From: Gallionella sp.
GTDB lineage: Bacteria > Pseudomonadota > Gammaproteobacteria > Burkholderiales > Gallionellaceae
Length of the DNA stretch: 64,000 nt
Direction: 5' to 3'
Assembly: GCA_028689145.1 (NCBI GenBank)
Contig: JAQTWT010000001.1
Location: 186,001 to 250,000 of the forward strand
Numbering within the stretch: position 1 is the first letter of the stretch; each line of letters starts with the position of its first letter. Under the pieces are notes generated by a model. It was not told the DNA's origin. It made no database searches and worked only from the letters and a program-made list of their open reading frames with translations. Of this stretch, positions 30,279 through 39,784 are shown one piece after another. Made by a program: the position numbers and the translations under genes.

Positions 30279-32213
30279 TCAACCTTCGCTGTCGAGGAAG
30301 CTCTTGAGCTTCTCGGAACGCGACGGGTGGCGCAGTTTGCGCAGTGCTTTGGCTTCGATCTGGCGGATGCGTTCGCGGGTAACATCGAACTGTTTGCCGA
30401 CTTCTTCCAGCGTATGGTCGGTGTTCATTTCGATACCGAAACGCATGCGCAACACCTTGGCTTCGCGCTGGGTCAGGCTGTCGAGAATATCCTCGGTCGC
30501 GCCGCGCAGGCTTTCGTAGATCGCCGCGTCGATCGGCACGGCGGTATTCGAGTCCTCGATGAAATCGCCGAGATGCGAATCGTCGTCGTCGCCCACCGGT
30601 GTCTCCATCGAGATCGGCTCTTTGGCGATCTTCAGTATCTTGTGGATCTTGTCTTCCGGCATTTCCATCTTGATCGCCAGCGTCGCGACATCCGGCTCCA
30701 GCCCGGTCTCCTGCATGTACTGGCGCGAGATGCGGTTCATCTTGTTGATGGTTTCGATCATATGCACCGGGATGCGGATGGTGCGCGCCTGATCGGCGAT
30801 GGAGCGGGTAATCGCCTGACGGATCCACCAGGTTGCATAGGTCGAAAATTTGTAGCCGCGGCGGTATTCAAACTTGTCCACCGCCTTCATCAGGCCGATG
30901 TTACCTTCCTGAATCAAATCGAGGAATTGCAGACCGCGGTTGGTGTATTTTTTGGCGATGGAAATTACCAGACGCAGGTTGGCCTCGATCATGTCGCGTT
31001 TGGCGCGACGCGCCTTGGCTTCGCCGTTGGTCATCTGCTTGTTGATCTCTTTCAGATCCTTGATCGGGATACCGACGCGCTGCTGCAAATTCAGCAGGTG
31101 TTTTTGCTGCTCGACGATGGCGTGCTGATAACGCTCCAGCGTTTCGCCGTAAGGTTTCTTCGACTTCAGTTCCTGCGCGACCCATTGCAAATTATCTTCG
31201 TTGCCGGGGAAGGCTTTGATGAAATGCGGACGCGGCATCTTGCCTTTGGTCACGCACAGATCCTGGATGCCGCGCTCGCTGCGGCGCACTTCCTCAACCA
31301 GATTGCGCATCGTGTCGCACAATGCGTCCACCTGCTTCGCGGAGAAGCGGAAATTCATCAGTTCAGCGGAAATGCCGGACTGGAATTTGTCGTACTGTTT
31401 GCTGCGGTAGCCGTATTTCTCGTAAGCCTTGCCCATCTTGGTGAACAGGTCGGCGATCACGGCAAAACGCGCCAGCGCGTCGGCCTTCAGCTGCGCCAGA
31501 TTGGCAGCAGCGGCAGCGGCGACCGCCTCTTCGTCCTCTTCTTCATCGCTGGCGGCACCGTTCGAAACTTCCTCTTCTTCCGCATCCTCGTCGTCTTCAC
31601 CGCCGATGACAGCTTCATCTTCCGAGTCCACAAAACCGTCGATCAGCTCGTCGATGCGAAGCTGGTCGTGCTCGATCTTGGCGGCCAGCGACAAAATTTC
31701 GGCAATCGTCACCGGACAGGCCGAAATCGCCTGAATCATGTGCTTCAGACCCTCTTCGATACGCTTGGCGATCTCGATTTCTTTTTCGCGGGTGAGCAGT
31801 TCGACCGTACCCATTTCGCGCATATACATACGCACCGGATCGGTAGTACGGCCAAACTCGGAGTCCACTGTCGAGAGTGCCGCTTCGGCCTCCTCGGCGG
31901 CATCCTCGTCGGCCACCACCGGCGCGGTATCGGTCATGATCAGCGTTTCGGCATCGGGGGCGACATCGCACACCGAGATACCCATATCGTTGATCATGCT
32001 CACTACGCCTTCAATCTGCTCGACTTCGAGCATATCCGGCAGATGGTCGTTGATTTCCGCGTAGGTCAGGTAGCCGCGCTCCTTGCCCAGCACGATCAGC
32101 GCTTTCAGGCGCGTGCGTCTCGCTTCGCTATCTTGCTGCTGGTCGATGACCGGCTGCAATTCAACAACGGCTTGTTTCTTATCCTGCTTTTTCTTGGCGG
32201 TCGGCTTTGACAT
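30279..32213 (-). CDS. rpoD: RNA polymerase primary sigma factor (sigma 70)
   Basis: 644-residue housekeeping sigma factor. Region 1.1 at the N-terminus ([21 protein letters not shown]), region 1.2 ([29 protein letters not shown]), an acidic non-conserved insert ([13 protein letters not shown], about residues 205-230), the region 2 core ([33 protein letters not shown]) and the region 4 helix-turn-helix ([21 protein letters not shown] split across 4.2) are all present. No dnaG lies directly upstream, unlike in many bacteria. A tRNA-Ile follows. Confidence 0.97.
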   Translation of the reverse strand: MSKPTAKKKQDKKQAVVELQPVIDQQQDSEARRTRLKALIVLGKERGYLTYAEINDHLPDMLEVEQIEGVVSMINDMGISVCDVAPDAETLIMTDTAPVVADEDAAEEAEAALSTVDSEFGRTTDPVRMYMREMGTVELLTREKEIEIAKRIEEGLKHMIQAISACPVTIAEILSLAAKIEHDQLRIDELIDGFVDSEDEAVIGGEDDEDAEEEEVSNGAASDEEEDEEAVAAAAAANLAQLKADALARFAVIADLFTKMGKAYEKYGYRSKQYDKFQSGISAELMNFRFSAKQVDALCDTMRNLVEEVRRSERGIQDLCVTKGKMPRPHFIKAFPGNEDNLQWVAQELKSKKPYGETLERYQHAIVEQQKHLLNLQQRVGIPIKDLKEINKQMTNGEAKARRAKRDMIEANLRLVISIAKKYTNRGLQFLDLIQEGNIGLMKAVDKFEYRRGYKFSTYATWWIRQAITRSIADQARTIRIPVHMIETINKMNRISRQYMQETGLEPDVATLAIKMEMPEDKIHKILKIAKEPISMETPVGDDDDSHLGDFIEDSNTAVPIDAAIYESLRGATEDILDSLTQREAKVLRMRFGIEMNTDHTLEEVGKQFDVTRERIRQIEAKALRKLRHPSRSEKLKSFLDSEG

Positions 32214-32441
32214 ATTCAGATTCCCAATTACGGTTGCTTAAGGCCTGCAAGGCGGTTAAGGCGGAGAAAAGCTGCGGATTATACCCGATTCCTCAAATTT
32301 TTCATCAAGATGCCGCAAAAACTGCCCGCACAAGGCTTCCCATGCACCTTATTGCTGATTCCGCAGTATTTCAGACCGGGGCATCACACCACTTCATTTG
32401 GCACCGCATCGATTTGAACCATGCCGACAAGCACAAATCCC

Positions 32442-32861
32442 TCAGTGACTGTCGTCAACCTTGCCGCGCAAGCTCTTCAATTGCCCGCGCTGCGTCTTGC
32501 CTTCGATGCGTTTTTTGACCGAGCTTCTGGTCGGCTTGGTTGCGGTGCGCTTCTTTTGCACGGTGGTCGCGCTTTTAATCAACGCCTGCAGCCGCAGCAG
32601 CGCATCCTCGCGGTTCTTTTCTTGGCTGCGGTAGCGCTGCGCCTTGATGATGATCACGCCGTCGCCGGAGATGCGCCGGTCGGTACACTGCCGGAGCTTC
32701 TCCTTGCAATCGTTCGGCAGCGACGACGCGTTGATATCGAAGCGCAGATGGATCGCGGTCGAAACCTTGTTGACGTTCTGCCCGCCCGCGCCCTGCGCCC
32801 GGATCGCGTGCAACTCGATCTCGGCATCGGGGATGGATAAGTGGCCGGATATTTTCAACAT
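32442..32861 (-). CDS. arfB: Peptidyl-tRNA hydrolase ArfB (ribosome rescue)
   Basis: 139-residue release-factor-like protein that frees ribosomes stalled without a stop codon. The GGQ catalytic motif is at residues 26-28 ([12 protein letters not shown]), with STAIHLRFD following as in ArfB/YaeJ. The C-terminus is a basic tail ([20 protein letters not shown]) that would enter the empty mRNA channel. Length is normal. About 230 bases without a gene separate it from rpoD. Confidence 0.92.
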   Translation of the reverse strand: MLKISGHLSIPDAEIELHAIRAQGAGGQNVNKVSTAIHLRFDINASSLPNDCKEKLRQCTDRRISGDGVIIIKAQRYRSQEKNREDALLRLQALIKSATTVQKKRTATKPTRSSVKKRIEGKTQRGQLKSLRGKVDDSH

Positions 32862-32902
32862 AATTTTGGGTTGTGTAAATGATTACTCCACTTCACCCAT
32901 GC

Positions 32903-32963
32903 CGTAGCGTGCGCTGTGCGCACGAATAATCTCGAGAAGATCGTGCGCACAGCGCACGCTACG
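32903..32963. repeat. REP family A, inverted pair
   Basis: Two perfect 23-base inverted arms (GTAG + CGTGCGCTGTGCGCACG core) separated by 15 bases. Each arm is itself a palindrome, CGTGCGC-TGT-GCGCACG, headed by GTAG, which is the layout of REP elements mobilised by RAYT proteins. It lies between arfB and the first RAYT gene. Confidence 0.85.
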
Positions 32964-33027
32964 TTGGGGCCGCACCCGAGATGTATGTGATTGGATAGTT
33001 TCATTGCTGCATACTCTAAGCAAACAA

Positions 33028-33588
33028 TTACCCCGCTTCGCCATAATCGTAGCGTGCGCTGTGCGCACGAACACCCTCAACAGTACCCGCCCAATCTTCC
33101 GGGTAAACGCCCTCGCGCAAATAGCGGTGAAAACTCGAATACGGCCAATCCGCAACGCGGGGAACATAACCATGCTTCATCGGATTCCAATGTATGTAAT
33201 TCGCATGCCTGACAAAATCCTCATCATCGCGGATTTGATGTTCCCAGAACCGCCTTTGCCACAAACCCAAATCCTTTCGCCCGCTACGCGAGGCAGAAAG
33301 CAAAGAAGTGATCTCACTACGAGTGGCTTGGCTAATCAATCGCTTGATGATATTCCAGCGCATTGCATAATCCCCGTCACCCGGCGGCAATGTCCAGATG
33401 CAATGAAGATGATCGGGCAACAATACAAACGCATCGATCTCGAACGGATGTTCCGCCATCACCTGCCTCAACGCTTCCTTGAGCGCCAGATAAACAGGCG
33501 GTTCGGTCAACACCCTGATGCGCCGATAGGTGTTAACCGTAAAGAAGTAAGTGGCTCCGGGAACAACAGAGCGGCGGAAGGTAGCCAT
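33028..33588 (-). CDS. REP-associated tyrosine transposase RAYT-1
   Basis: 186-residue Y1/HUH single-strand transposase related to IS200/IS605. The HUH pair is H60-L-H62 (LLPDHLHCIWTLPPGD), and the catalytic Tyr is most likely Y131 in NYIHWNPMKHG, after WQRRFWEHQIRDDEDF. The ATG at 33588 has GGAG upstream; the much longer open frame to the right is a shadow of uvrA. Family A REPs lie on both sides, and the 3' end of the gene (VRAHSARYDYGEAG) is encoded by one of them. It appears intact. Confidence 0.9.
   Translation of the reverse strand: MATFRRSVVPGATYFFTVNTYRRIRVLTEPPVYLALKEALRQVMAEHPFEIDAFVLLPDHLHCIWTLPPGDGDYAMRWNIIKRLISQATRSEITSLLSASRSGRKDLGLWQRRFWEHQIRDDEDFVRHANYIHWNPMKHGYVPRVADWPYSSFHRYLREGVYPEDWAGTVEGVRAHSARYDYGEAG
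33048..33070. repeat. REP family A, single copy inside RAYT-1 3' end
   Basis: CGTAGCGTGCGCTGTGCGCACGA, the same unit as at 32903-32925, lies within the last codons of RAYT-1 and encodes its VRAHSARY residues. Confidence 0.85.
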
Positions 33589-33604
33589 GCTCCATGATAA
33601 GCGA

Positions 33605-33663
33605 GTAGCGTGCGCTGTGCGCACGTCTTTTGAATAATGCTTCGTGCGCACAGCGCACGCTAC
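33605..33663. repeat. REP family A, inverted pair at uvrA stop
   Basis: Two perfect 21-base inverted arms (33605-33625 and 33643-33663) with a 17-base spacer. The GTAG head of the right arm, read on the minus strand, contains the TAG stop codon of uvrA at 33660-33662. It lies between the uvrA end and the RAYT-1 start. Confidence 0.88.
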
Positions 33664-36482
33664 TGTTTGCCCAGCACCTGCTTCAAATATTTCCCGGTCA
33701 CGCTGTTCTTGTCTTTTGCGATGTCCTTCGGCGAGCCTTCGGCGATGATGCGGCCGCCGCCGTCGCCGCCTTCCGGGCCGAGGTCGATCACCCAGTCGGC
33801 GGTTTTGATCACGTCGAGGTTGTGTTCGATCACCACCACGGTGTTGCCCTGGTCGCGCAGTTTGTGGATCACTTTCAGCAGCAGCGCGATGTCGTGGAAG
33901 TGCAGGCCGGTAGTCGGTTCGTCGAGGATATACAGGGTGCGCCCGGTGTCGCGTTTGGACAGTTCCAGCGACAGCTTGACGCGCTGCGCTTCGCCGCCGG
34001 ACAGCGTGGTGGCGCTCTGTCCCAGCGTGATGTAGCCGAGGCCGACGTCGAGCAGGGTTTGCAATTTGCGCGCGATGATCGGCACCGCTTTGAAAAATTC
34101 GTAGGCCTGCTCCACGGTCATCTGCAGAATCTGGTGGATGTTCTTGCCCTTGTACTGGATCTCCAGCGTCTCGCGGTTGTAGCGCTGGCTGTGGCATACG
34201 TCGCACGGCACATACACGTCCGGCAGGAAGTGCATCTCGACCTTGATCATGCCATCGCCCTGGCAGGATTCGCAGCGTCCGCCCTTAACGTTGAACGAGA
34301 AACGCCCCGGCCCGTAACCGCGTTCGCGCGCCGACGGCACCCCGGCGAACAGCTCGCGAATCGGCGTAAACAGGCCGGTATAGGTGGCCGGATTGGAGCG
34401 CGGTGTGCGCCCGATTGGCGACTGGTCGACGTTGATCGCCTTGTCGAAAAATTCCAGCCCGCTGATCTCGGCATAGGGCGCGGGTTCGGTGTTGCTGCCG
34501 TACAGATGCTGCGCCACGGCGGGATACAGCGTGTCGTTGATCAGCGTGGATTTGCCGGAACCGGACACGCCGGTGACGCACACCAGCAGCCCGACCGGCA
34601 GATTCAGTTCGATGCTTTTCAGGTTGTTGCCGCTCGCCCCTGCGATGCGCAGCATGCGCTCCGCATCCGGCTTGCGGTATTTTGCCGGCATCGGAATACT
34701 GCGTCGTCCCGTCAGGTAATCGCCGGTGAGCGACTGCTTGCTCGCGCAGATTTCCTCCGGCGTGCCCTGCGCCACCACCAGCCCGCCGTGCTCGCCCGCG
34801 CCCGGCCCCATGTCCACCACATAGTCGGCATGGCGGATCGCGTCCTCGTCGTGCTCGACCACAATCACGCTGTTGCCCATGTCGCGCAATTTTTTCAGCG
34901 TCTTCAGCAGGCGGTCGTTGTCGCGCTGGTGCAGGCCGATGGACGGCTCGTCCAGCACATACATCACCCCGGTCAGTCCGGAACCAATCTGCGACGCGAG
35001 GCGGATGCGCTGCGCTTCGCCGCCGGACAGCGTCTCGGCGGAACGTTCCAGCGACAGGTATTCCAGCCCGACGTTGTTCAGAAAAGTCAGGCGGCTGGCG
35101 ATCTCCAGCACGATCTTTTCCGCAATCGACTGGCGGTGGCCCTGCAGCTTCAGATTCTGGAAAAATGTAAGCGCCTGCTTCAGCGGCAGCGCGCTGATCT
35201 CGTACAGGTTCTTGTCGGTGACGCGCACATGGCGCGCTTCCAGACGCAGCCGCGTACCCTTGCATTCCGGGCACTGGCAACTGTTCAGGTACTTCGCCAG
35301 CTCCTCGCGCACCGCGGGCGAATCGGTCTCCTTGTAGCGGCGCTCCAGATTGTTGACGATGCCCTCGAAGGCATGTTCGCGCAGCGTCGGCTTGCCGCGC
35401 TCGTTGATGTACTGGAACGCGATTTCGCTCTTGCCGCTGCCGTACAGAATGACCTGCTGGATTTTTTCCGGCAGGCTCTCGAACGACTGCTCGATGTCGA
35501 AACCGTAATGCTTCGCCAGACCGGCGAGCAACTGGTGATAGAACTGGTTGCGCCGATCCCATCCCTTGATCGCGCCGGAACTCAGACTGAGTTGCGGAAA
35601 CGCCACGATGCGTTTGGGATCGAAAAAACTGATGTTGCCGAGGCCGTCGCATTTCGGGCACGCCCCCATCGGATTGTTGAACGAGAACAGACGCGGCTCC
35701 AGTTCCGGCAACGAATAACTGCAAATCGGGCAGGCGAATTTCGCCGAGAACAGATGCTCTTTCCCGCTATCCATCTCCACCGCCAGCGCGCGCCCTTCGG
35801 CGTGGCGCAACGCGGTCTCGAACGACTCCGCCAGCCGTTGCTTGGCTTCCGCATTCACCTTCAGCCGGTCCACCACGATCTCGACGGTGTGCTTCTTGTT
35901 CTTCGCCAGCTTGGGCAGTTTTTCCATCTCACACACCGCGCCATTCACGCGCAGCCGGGTAAACCCCTGCGCGCGCAACTCGTCGAACAAGTCCACCTGT
36001 TCGCCCTTGCGCTCCACCACCAGCGGCGACAGGATCATGATCTTGGTATCCTGCGGCAGCGCCAGCACATGATCCACCATCTGCCCGACGCTCTGCGCCT
36101 GCAACACCAGATCGTGCTGCGGGCAATACGGGTCGCCGGCGCGCGCGAACAGCAGGCGCAGGTAATCGTGAATCTCGGTAACCGTGCCGACCGTCGAGCG
36201 CGGGTTATGCGAAGTAGCCTTCTGCTCGATGGCGATGGCCGGGGACAGCCCCTCGATCAAATCCACGTCGGGTTTTTCCATCAACTGCAAAAACTGCCGC
36301 GCATACGCCGACAGCGATTCCACATAGCGCCGCTGCCCCTCGGCATACAGGGTATCGAAGGCGAGCGAAGACTTGCCCGACCCGGACAACCCGGTGATCA
36401 CCACCAGCTTGTGGCGCGGCAGATCGAGGTTGATGTTCTTCAGGTTATGCGTGCGTGCGCCGCGAATTTTTATCAGTTCCAT
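33660..36482 (-). CDS. uvrA: UvrABC system protein A
   Basis: 940-residue damage-sensing ATPase of nucleotide excision repair. It has two ABC modules: Walker [21 protein letters not shown] near the N-terminus and [17 protein letters not shown] near residue 640, with signature loops [16 protein letters not shown] and [16 protein letters not shown]. Zinc sites CPIC ... CPKC (around residue 253-280) and CESC ... CDVC (around 740-765) are present. The stop codon is provided by a family A REP, and VLGKQ is a normal-looking C-terminus, so little if any of the protein seems lost. Confidence 0.97.
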   Translation of the reverse strand: MELIKIRGARTHNLKNINLDLPRHKLVVITGLSGSGKSSLAFDTLYAEGQRRYVESLSAYARQFLQLMEKPDVDLIEGLSPAIAIEQKATSHNPRSTVGTVTEIHDYLRLLFARAGDPYCPQHDLVLQAQSVGQMVDHVLALPQDTKIMILSPLVVERKGEQVDLFDELRAQGFTRLRVNGAVCEMEKLPKLAKNKKHTVEIVVDRLKVNAEAKQRLAESFETALRHAEGRALAVEMDSGKEHLFSAKFACPICSYSLPELEPRLFSFNNPMGACPKCDGLGNISFFDPKRIVAFPQLSLSSGAIKGWDRRNQFYHQLLAGLAKHYGFDIEQSFESLPEKIQQVILYGSGKSEIAFQYINERGKPTLREHAFEGIVNNLERRYKETDSPAVREELAKYLNSCQCPECKGTRLRLEARHVRVTDKNLYEISALPLKQALTFFQNLKLQGHRQSIAEKIVLEIASRLTFLNNVGLEYLSLERSAETLSGGEAQRIRLASQIGSGLTGVMYVLDEPSIGLHQRDNDRLLKTLKKLRDMGNSVIVVEHDEDAIRHADYVVDMGPGAGEHGGLVVAQGTPEEICASKQSLTGDYLTGRRSIPMPAKYRKPDAERMLRIAGASGNNLKSIELNLPVGLLVCVTGVSGSGKSTLINDTLYPAVAQHLYGSNTEPAPYAEISGLEFFDKAINVDQSPIGRTPRSNPATYTGLFTPIRELFAGVPSARERGYGPGRFSFNVKGGRCESCQGDGMIKVEMHFLPDVYVPCDVCHSQRYNRETLEIQYKGKNIHQILQMTVEQAYEFFKAVPIIARKLQTLLDVGLGYITLGQSATTLSGGEAQRVKLSLELSKRDTGRTLYILDEPTTGLHFHDIALLLKVIHKLRDQGNTVVVIEHNLDVIKTADWVIDLGPEGGDGGGRIIAEGSPKDIAKDKNSVTGKYLKQVLGKQ

Positions 36483-36861
36483 GCTTTTCCAGTTTTAAGT
36501 CCGTTCGCCTATCCCCTTAAAGCCGTTCGCCCTGAGCTTGTCGAAGGGTAAATAATGCAGTAACTCCTTAGAGGGACTCGTTCGTAAAAACGACCTGCCA
36601 ATATACGCCAATTTTCAGGCTTTCCCAACCCGCGCAATGCCGTTCGTGGCGAGCCTGTCGAACCATGCAACCTTTGGCAGATTCAGGGCGGCGCGTAGAG
36701 CGTGCGCTGTGCGCACGACAACACAACCAAAAATCGTGCGCACAGCGCACGCTACCGATAGCATTACCAACACTTTGCAAATGCACCCGATTGAAGGGCA
36801 GGCTTGCGCTGGCATTGCGGATTGTTATAACATAGTTACAACGTGTTAATAGGAGCAAACC
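36483..36861. other. Repeat-rich intergenic region, uvrA to mazE
   Basis: No gene seen in 379 bases. It holds two TTCG...CGAA-type short repeats (36525-36547 GTTCGCCCTGAGCTTGTCGA-type, and a variant at 36642-36663) of a kind common in proteobacterial genomes, plus the family A REP pair at 36699-36755. The mazE promoter should lie in the AT-rich last 60 bases. Confidence 0.6.
36699..36755. repeat. REP family A, inverted pair upstream of mazE
   Basis: Arms AGCGTGCGCTGTGCGCACGA (36699-36718) and its complement plus CTAC (36734-36755), with a 15-base A-rich spacer. The GTAG head of the left arm carries a small change (GTAGAGCG). About 3.1 kb from RAYT-1. Confidence 0.85.
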
Positions 36862-37098
36862 ATGCGTACCAGTTTAAGAAAAGTGGGCAATTCACGCGGG
36901 ATCATTATTCCCGCAAAGCTACTGGCCGCCTGTGAAATGAGCGACGAAGTGGACATCAGGCTGGAGGGCAAAAGCCTAGTGATCGCCCCGGCCAAGGCTC
37001 CCCGTGCGGGCTGGTTTGAAGGCTATAAGCCGGAAACCGATTCTGAACCGCTCGCCGCACTGCCAGCGGATGAAGGCAGCGAGGAATGGGTATGGTAA
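36862..37098 (+). CDS. mazE: MazE-like antitoxin (AbrB/SpoVT fold)
   Basis: 78-residue antitoxin and probable autorepressor of the following toxin. The swapped-hairpin DNA-binding domain is clear: RKVGNSRGIIIPAKLLAACEMSDE, followed by VDIRLEGKSLVIAPAK. The acidic C-terminal tail (EGYKPETDSEPLAALPADEG) should wrap the MazF dimer. AGGAG precedes the ATG. The next gene's start lies within its last codons. Confidence 0.9.
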   Translation: MRTSLRKVGNSRGIIIPAKLLAACEMSDEVDIRLEGKSLVIAPAKAPRAGWFEGYKPETDSEPLAALPADEGSEEWVW

Positions 37099-37400
37099 AG
37101 CGCGGTGAAGTGTATTGGGTCAATCTCGACCCGACCATCGGCACCGAAATCAAGAAAACCCGCCCGGCATTGGTCGTCTCGCCCGACGACCTGAATGCGG
37201 CGTTACCGCGCGTCATCATCGCGCCGCTGACCAGCAAGGGCCAGCCGCTGGGTTGCAGGCCACAGGTGAAATTCGCGGGCAAACCGGCCCTCATACTGCT
37301 CGATCAATTGCGTTCGGTGGACAAAGCTCGTCTGGCTGGAAAAATGGGAGAAATTGACTTGGCAAAATGGCATCCGGTTTTGCTGGAAATGCTGGCGTGA
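37092..37400 (+). CDS. mazF: MazF/PemK-type endoribonuclease toxin
   Basis: 102-residue toxin that cuts RNA at short sequence motifs. Family marks are KRGEVYWVNLDPTIGTEIKK, RPALVVSPDDLN with the catalytic Arg region, the conserved IIAPLTSK and LDQLRSVDKARL. I used the second ATG (37092), which overlaps mazE by seven bases and gives the usual MVKRGEVYW start. With mazE it forms a complete type II module. Confidence 0.92.
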   Translation: MVKRGEVYWVNLDPTIGTEIKKTRPALVVSPDDLNAALPRVIIAPLTSKGQPLGCRPQVKFAGKPALILLDQLRSVDKARLAGKMGEIDLAKWHPVLLEMLA

Positions 37401-37404
37401 AATC

Positions 37405-37584
37405 GTGAATAAACACCTCCCGATTACACCCGCGACAGCGTTACGACTAGCCAGCTATTCCGGCACTGATATCCGGCAAGCGCAGCACAACCAGTGGCTA
37501 ACAGAAAACAAAGATGCACTGCACGAATACAACCGCCGCATTGAATCACACGGTACATTCAGCGACACCCTGCGGAGATTTTGA
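37405..37584 (+). pseudogene. CcdA-like antitoxin remnant, no CcdB
   Basis: A 59-residue frame from a GTG right after mazF. Its C-terminal half, QWLTENKDALHEYNRRIESH followed by GTFSDTLRRF, is the CcdB-binding tail typical of CcdA antitoxins. The N-terminal half lacks the ribbon-helix-helix DNA-binding domain of CcdA, and no ccdB follows. There is no good ribosome site. I read it as the broken end of a former ccdAB module; a short, still-translated anti-CcdB peptide is the alternative. Confidence 0.55.
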
Positions 37585-38013
37585 GTCGTTTGCCGCAGGC
37601 ATTTTTGCATTGACACCTATCCGCATTCTCCATAGAGTGCATCCCACTTGCGCAACCGCCGCAGCGGGAGGGTGGAGCCGAAGGCTCCGGGTACCCACCG
37701 GCGTACCCCTTGCAGGTGCAACAGAATCGCGCCGCAACGTACGGCGCGGACACGGCGGATAATCAGATCAGGAGGCTGGCGCACACAAGTCCCCGCAGCG
37801 GCGGGAACTAATCAGCAAGTTTGTTATTTAGGGGAATAACGTGACTGCAAGCCTCTCTGCTTTTTCTTTGCGCCGATCCGGCGCGCGATCCAATCGTTCC
37901 TGCTCGCTTGAAAAACAATGCGAACCCGACCCCATTAATCTCCATTAGTCCGCGAAGAAGGCTCAAAACCTAAGCGGATTCTGTATAAGCCGATTAGCCG
38001 GTGATAAAGTAGC
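37585..38013. other. Non-coding stretch with one hairpin
   Basis: About 430 bases with no gene I can support. A short hairpin GGAGCC-GAA-GGCTCC (37674-37688) nested beside GGGTACCC is present. Composition drifts to AT-rich towards the following gene, as expected near the edge of imported DNA. Confidence 0.5.
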
Positions 38014-38034
38014 TGTGCCATTTTATATGGCACA
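38014..38034. promoter_or_regulatory. Palindromic operator-like site before orphan gene
   Basis: TGTGCCAT-TTTAT-ATGGCACA: perfect eight-base arms and a five-base centre, ending 17 bases before the ATG of the next gene and just before its GAGG ribosome site. It could be an operator, or an RNA hairpin close to the ribosome site. Confidence 0.55.
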
Positions 38035-38051
38035 CAAATATTGAGGATCGA

Positions 38052-39428
38052 ATGCCGTCGCCAAAAGAGATAGTTCAATTTTTTGAAGAGTCTTGGTACA
38101 AGAAAAGCGGGTTGGTGACGGTTGAGTTAATCGCTCTCGTAACCTTAGCAACACTTCTTGTGCAGGCTAATGCACATATTCTTGTATGGGCATTGCTCAC
38201 GCCATCTGTATTGCTTTGCATCTATTTATTTTGGGGATACACGACTAGACCACCAATTGTTCCGAAAGATAAAGTTGGCTTTCTAGTTTGCATTACATGC
38301 ACAGATGAAGCTGAGCTAAGAAAAATTGAGGAGGATTTTATTGATCCCTTACGAAAGCTCGTTAAATCAGGGGTGGCTGGAAACACTTTTTATTTTCTGC
38401 AAATGCCGCAGCACTTTGCAATGCAAGTAGTAGATGCGGACTCTGCTAGTGAAATGAGAATGCGATGCAGAGCTCACTTTATGATTTATGGCAGAGTAAA
38501 GAAAAGAATAATTAACGGTAAAGAGACTCATATAGTAGAACTTGAGGGAGCAGTTGCGCATCAGCCAATTTCCAAGAAAGTTCAGGACAGTTTGGTGTCT
38601 GAATTTACTGAGTTATTACCAAGGAATGTACACATATCCACAGAAAACGACCTTTTTTCTTTCCAATTCACATCTGAGTGGGCTGAAGTGGTTGCCCGCT
38701 ACATTATCGGGATTGCTGCAGCTTGTTCTGGAGATTTAAAGTATGCGGAAAGTCTTTATCGAGATGTGCTTTTACGTTTAAATAATAAAGAACATAGTTT
38801 CCCTGTTTACCGAAAACTTAAAGAAAGAGTGCCGAATAGATTGGCGGAAATTTATGAGGCAAGGGCAACTGATTGTCACAATAAGTGGAGTGAGACTCAT
38901 AACCCAGCCTACTTGCTTGAAGTTGATAATTGGCTAAATAAGATTGAGCCGCAATGCCAAGACCGTGGTGTGGCTATCACTTTATGTGCAATTACTAAGT
39001 TCTTGATTGCGCGCTCACCAGATGAATCAATCAAATTGTTAAAGAAGTTGAAGCATGAGGATGGGCGAATTTGGCAATGCAATATGGCCTTTCTGTATGC
39101 ATATAAAGGCAACTTAAAGCAAGCTGCAAGACACTACAGAAGAGCAAGTATTTGTAATTTTGAGTTGGATAACTTATACCAAATTGAAGAATTTATTTGT
39201 TGGATGCTTGAGCAAGAACCTTCGAAATATGAGCTGTATTTCTGTCTTGGATTTGTTAATTGGCTAATCAAAGAAGACATGGTTCTTGCATTGGAGTACT
39301 TCACAAAATTTATTGAATTATGTGAAAGTCAGCACTATGTACAAGAGCAGAAACTTATTGGTGAGTGGATGAATGAAATTTTGAATAAAAAGCAACCTGG
39401 AGAGCTAATGGGGTCAGCATCGCAATAG
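38052..39428 (+). CDS. Orphan two-helix membrane protein with TPR-like C-terminus
   Basis: 458 residues, family not recognised. Two adjacent membrane helices lie at about residues 22-58 (VELIALVTLATLLVQ and LVWALLTPSVLLCIYLFWGY). Next is a mixed alpha/beta domain of roughly 140 residues (VGFLVCITCTDEAELRKIEE, FMIYGRVKKRIINGKETHIV). From about residue 215 helical repeats resemble TPR/Sel1-type pairs (GDLKYAESLYRDVLLRL, YAYKGNLKQAARHYRRA, ALEYFTKFIELCESQ). The gene is much more AT-rich than its neighbours and lies between two toxin-antitoxin modules, so horizontal transfer is likely. A defence role is only a hypothesis. Confidence 0.75.
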   Translation: MPSPKEIVQFFEESWYKKSGLVTVELIALVTLATLLVQANAHILVWALLTPSVLLCIYLFWGYTTRPPIVPKDKVGFLVCITCTDEAELRKIEEDFIDPLRKLVKSGVAGNTFYFLQMPQHFAMQVVDADSASEMRMRCRAHFMIYGRVKKRIINGKETHIVELEGAVAHQPISKKVQDSLVSEFTELLPRNVHISTENDLFSFQFTSEWAEVVARYIIGIAAACSGDLKYAESLYRDVLLRLNNKEHSFPVYRKLKERVPNRLAEIYEARATDCHNKWSETHNPAYLLEVDNWLNKIEPQCQDRGVAITLCAITKFLIARSPDESIKLLKKLKHEDGRIWQCNMAFLYAYKGNLKQAARHYRRASICNFELDNLYQIEEFICWMLEQEPSKYELYFCLGFVNWLIKEDMVLALEYFTKFIELCESQHYVQEQKLIGEWMNEILNKKQPGELMGSASQ

Positions 39429-39502
39429 TTTTTTAATTCGCATTGTATTTATTCCCGCTCCCGCTAGAATGACCGTATTCAGTCCTTATTCGGTGACCTG
39501 TC

Positions 39503-39784
39503 ATGCAAGAACAAATCATTAGCCTGACCGATTTCAAAACTTCCGCGAGCCGTTTGTTGCAGGAGACGCGCGGGAGAACCAATATTATTCTGACGCAAAA
39601 CGGTTCCGCGAGTGCGGTAGTGCAGGACTACGATACTTACCGCAAACAGCAGGATGCCTTCCTGATGTTGAAGCTGATGGTGCAGGGCGAGGCCGATGCG
39701 CAGAAAAATCTACTTACTCCACAAGGCAAGGTATTCAGCTCCCTGCGCGCATCTTTGCTGAAGCAGCAAAAACAACGTGGCTGA
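39503..39784 (+). CDS. Phd/YefM-family antitoxin
   Basis: 93 residues. The N-terminal Phd/YefM fold is recognisable: ISLTDFKTSASRLLQETRG then NIILTQNGSASAVVQDYDTY. The C-terminal basic/helical tail (LRASLLKQQKQRG) should bind the toxin. The toxin gene's GTG lies within its last codons. GC content returns to the level of the chromosome here. Confidence 0.85.
   Translation: MQEQIISLTDFKTSASRLLQETRGRTNIILTQNGSASAVVQDYDTYRKQQDAFLMLKLMVQGEADAQKNLLTPQGKVFSSLRASLLKQQKQRG

Noticed and set aside
30327..32210. 627-residue open frame on the plus strand
   Set aside because: Antisense shadow of rpoD over its full length; no domain, no ribosome site.
32903..33663. CRISPR array
   Set aside because: Repeats are few, inverted and palindromic with short AT-rich centres, and a RAYT gene is present; there are no regular spacers or cas genes.
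33589..34206. N-terminal extension of RAYT-1 into uvrA
   Set aside because: The open frame continues, but this part is an out-of-frame uvrA shadow; the RAYT family start is at 33588.
33630..36551. 973-residue open frame on the plus strand
   Set aside because: It lies opposite uvrA, has no recognisable domain and is His/Arg/Gln/Leu-rich as antisense frames of GC-rich genes are.
37585..38013. Small open frames after the ccdA remnant
   Set aside because: No ribosome sites, no recognisable domains and biased low-complexity composition.
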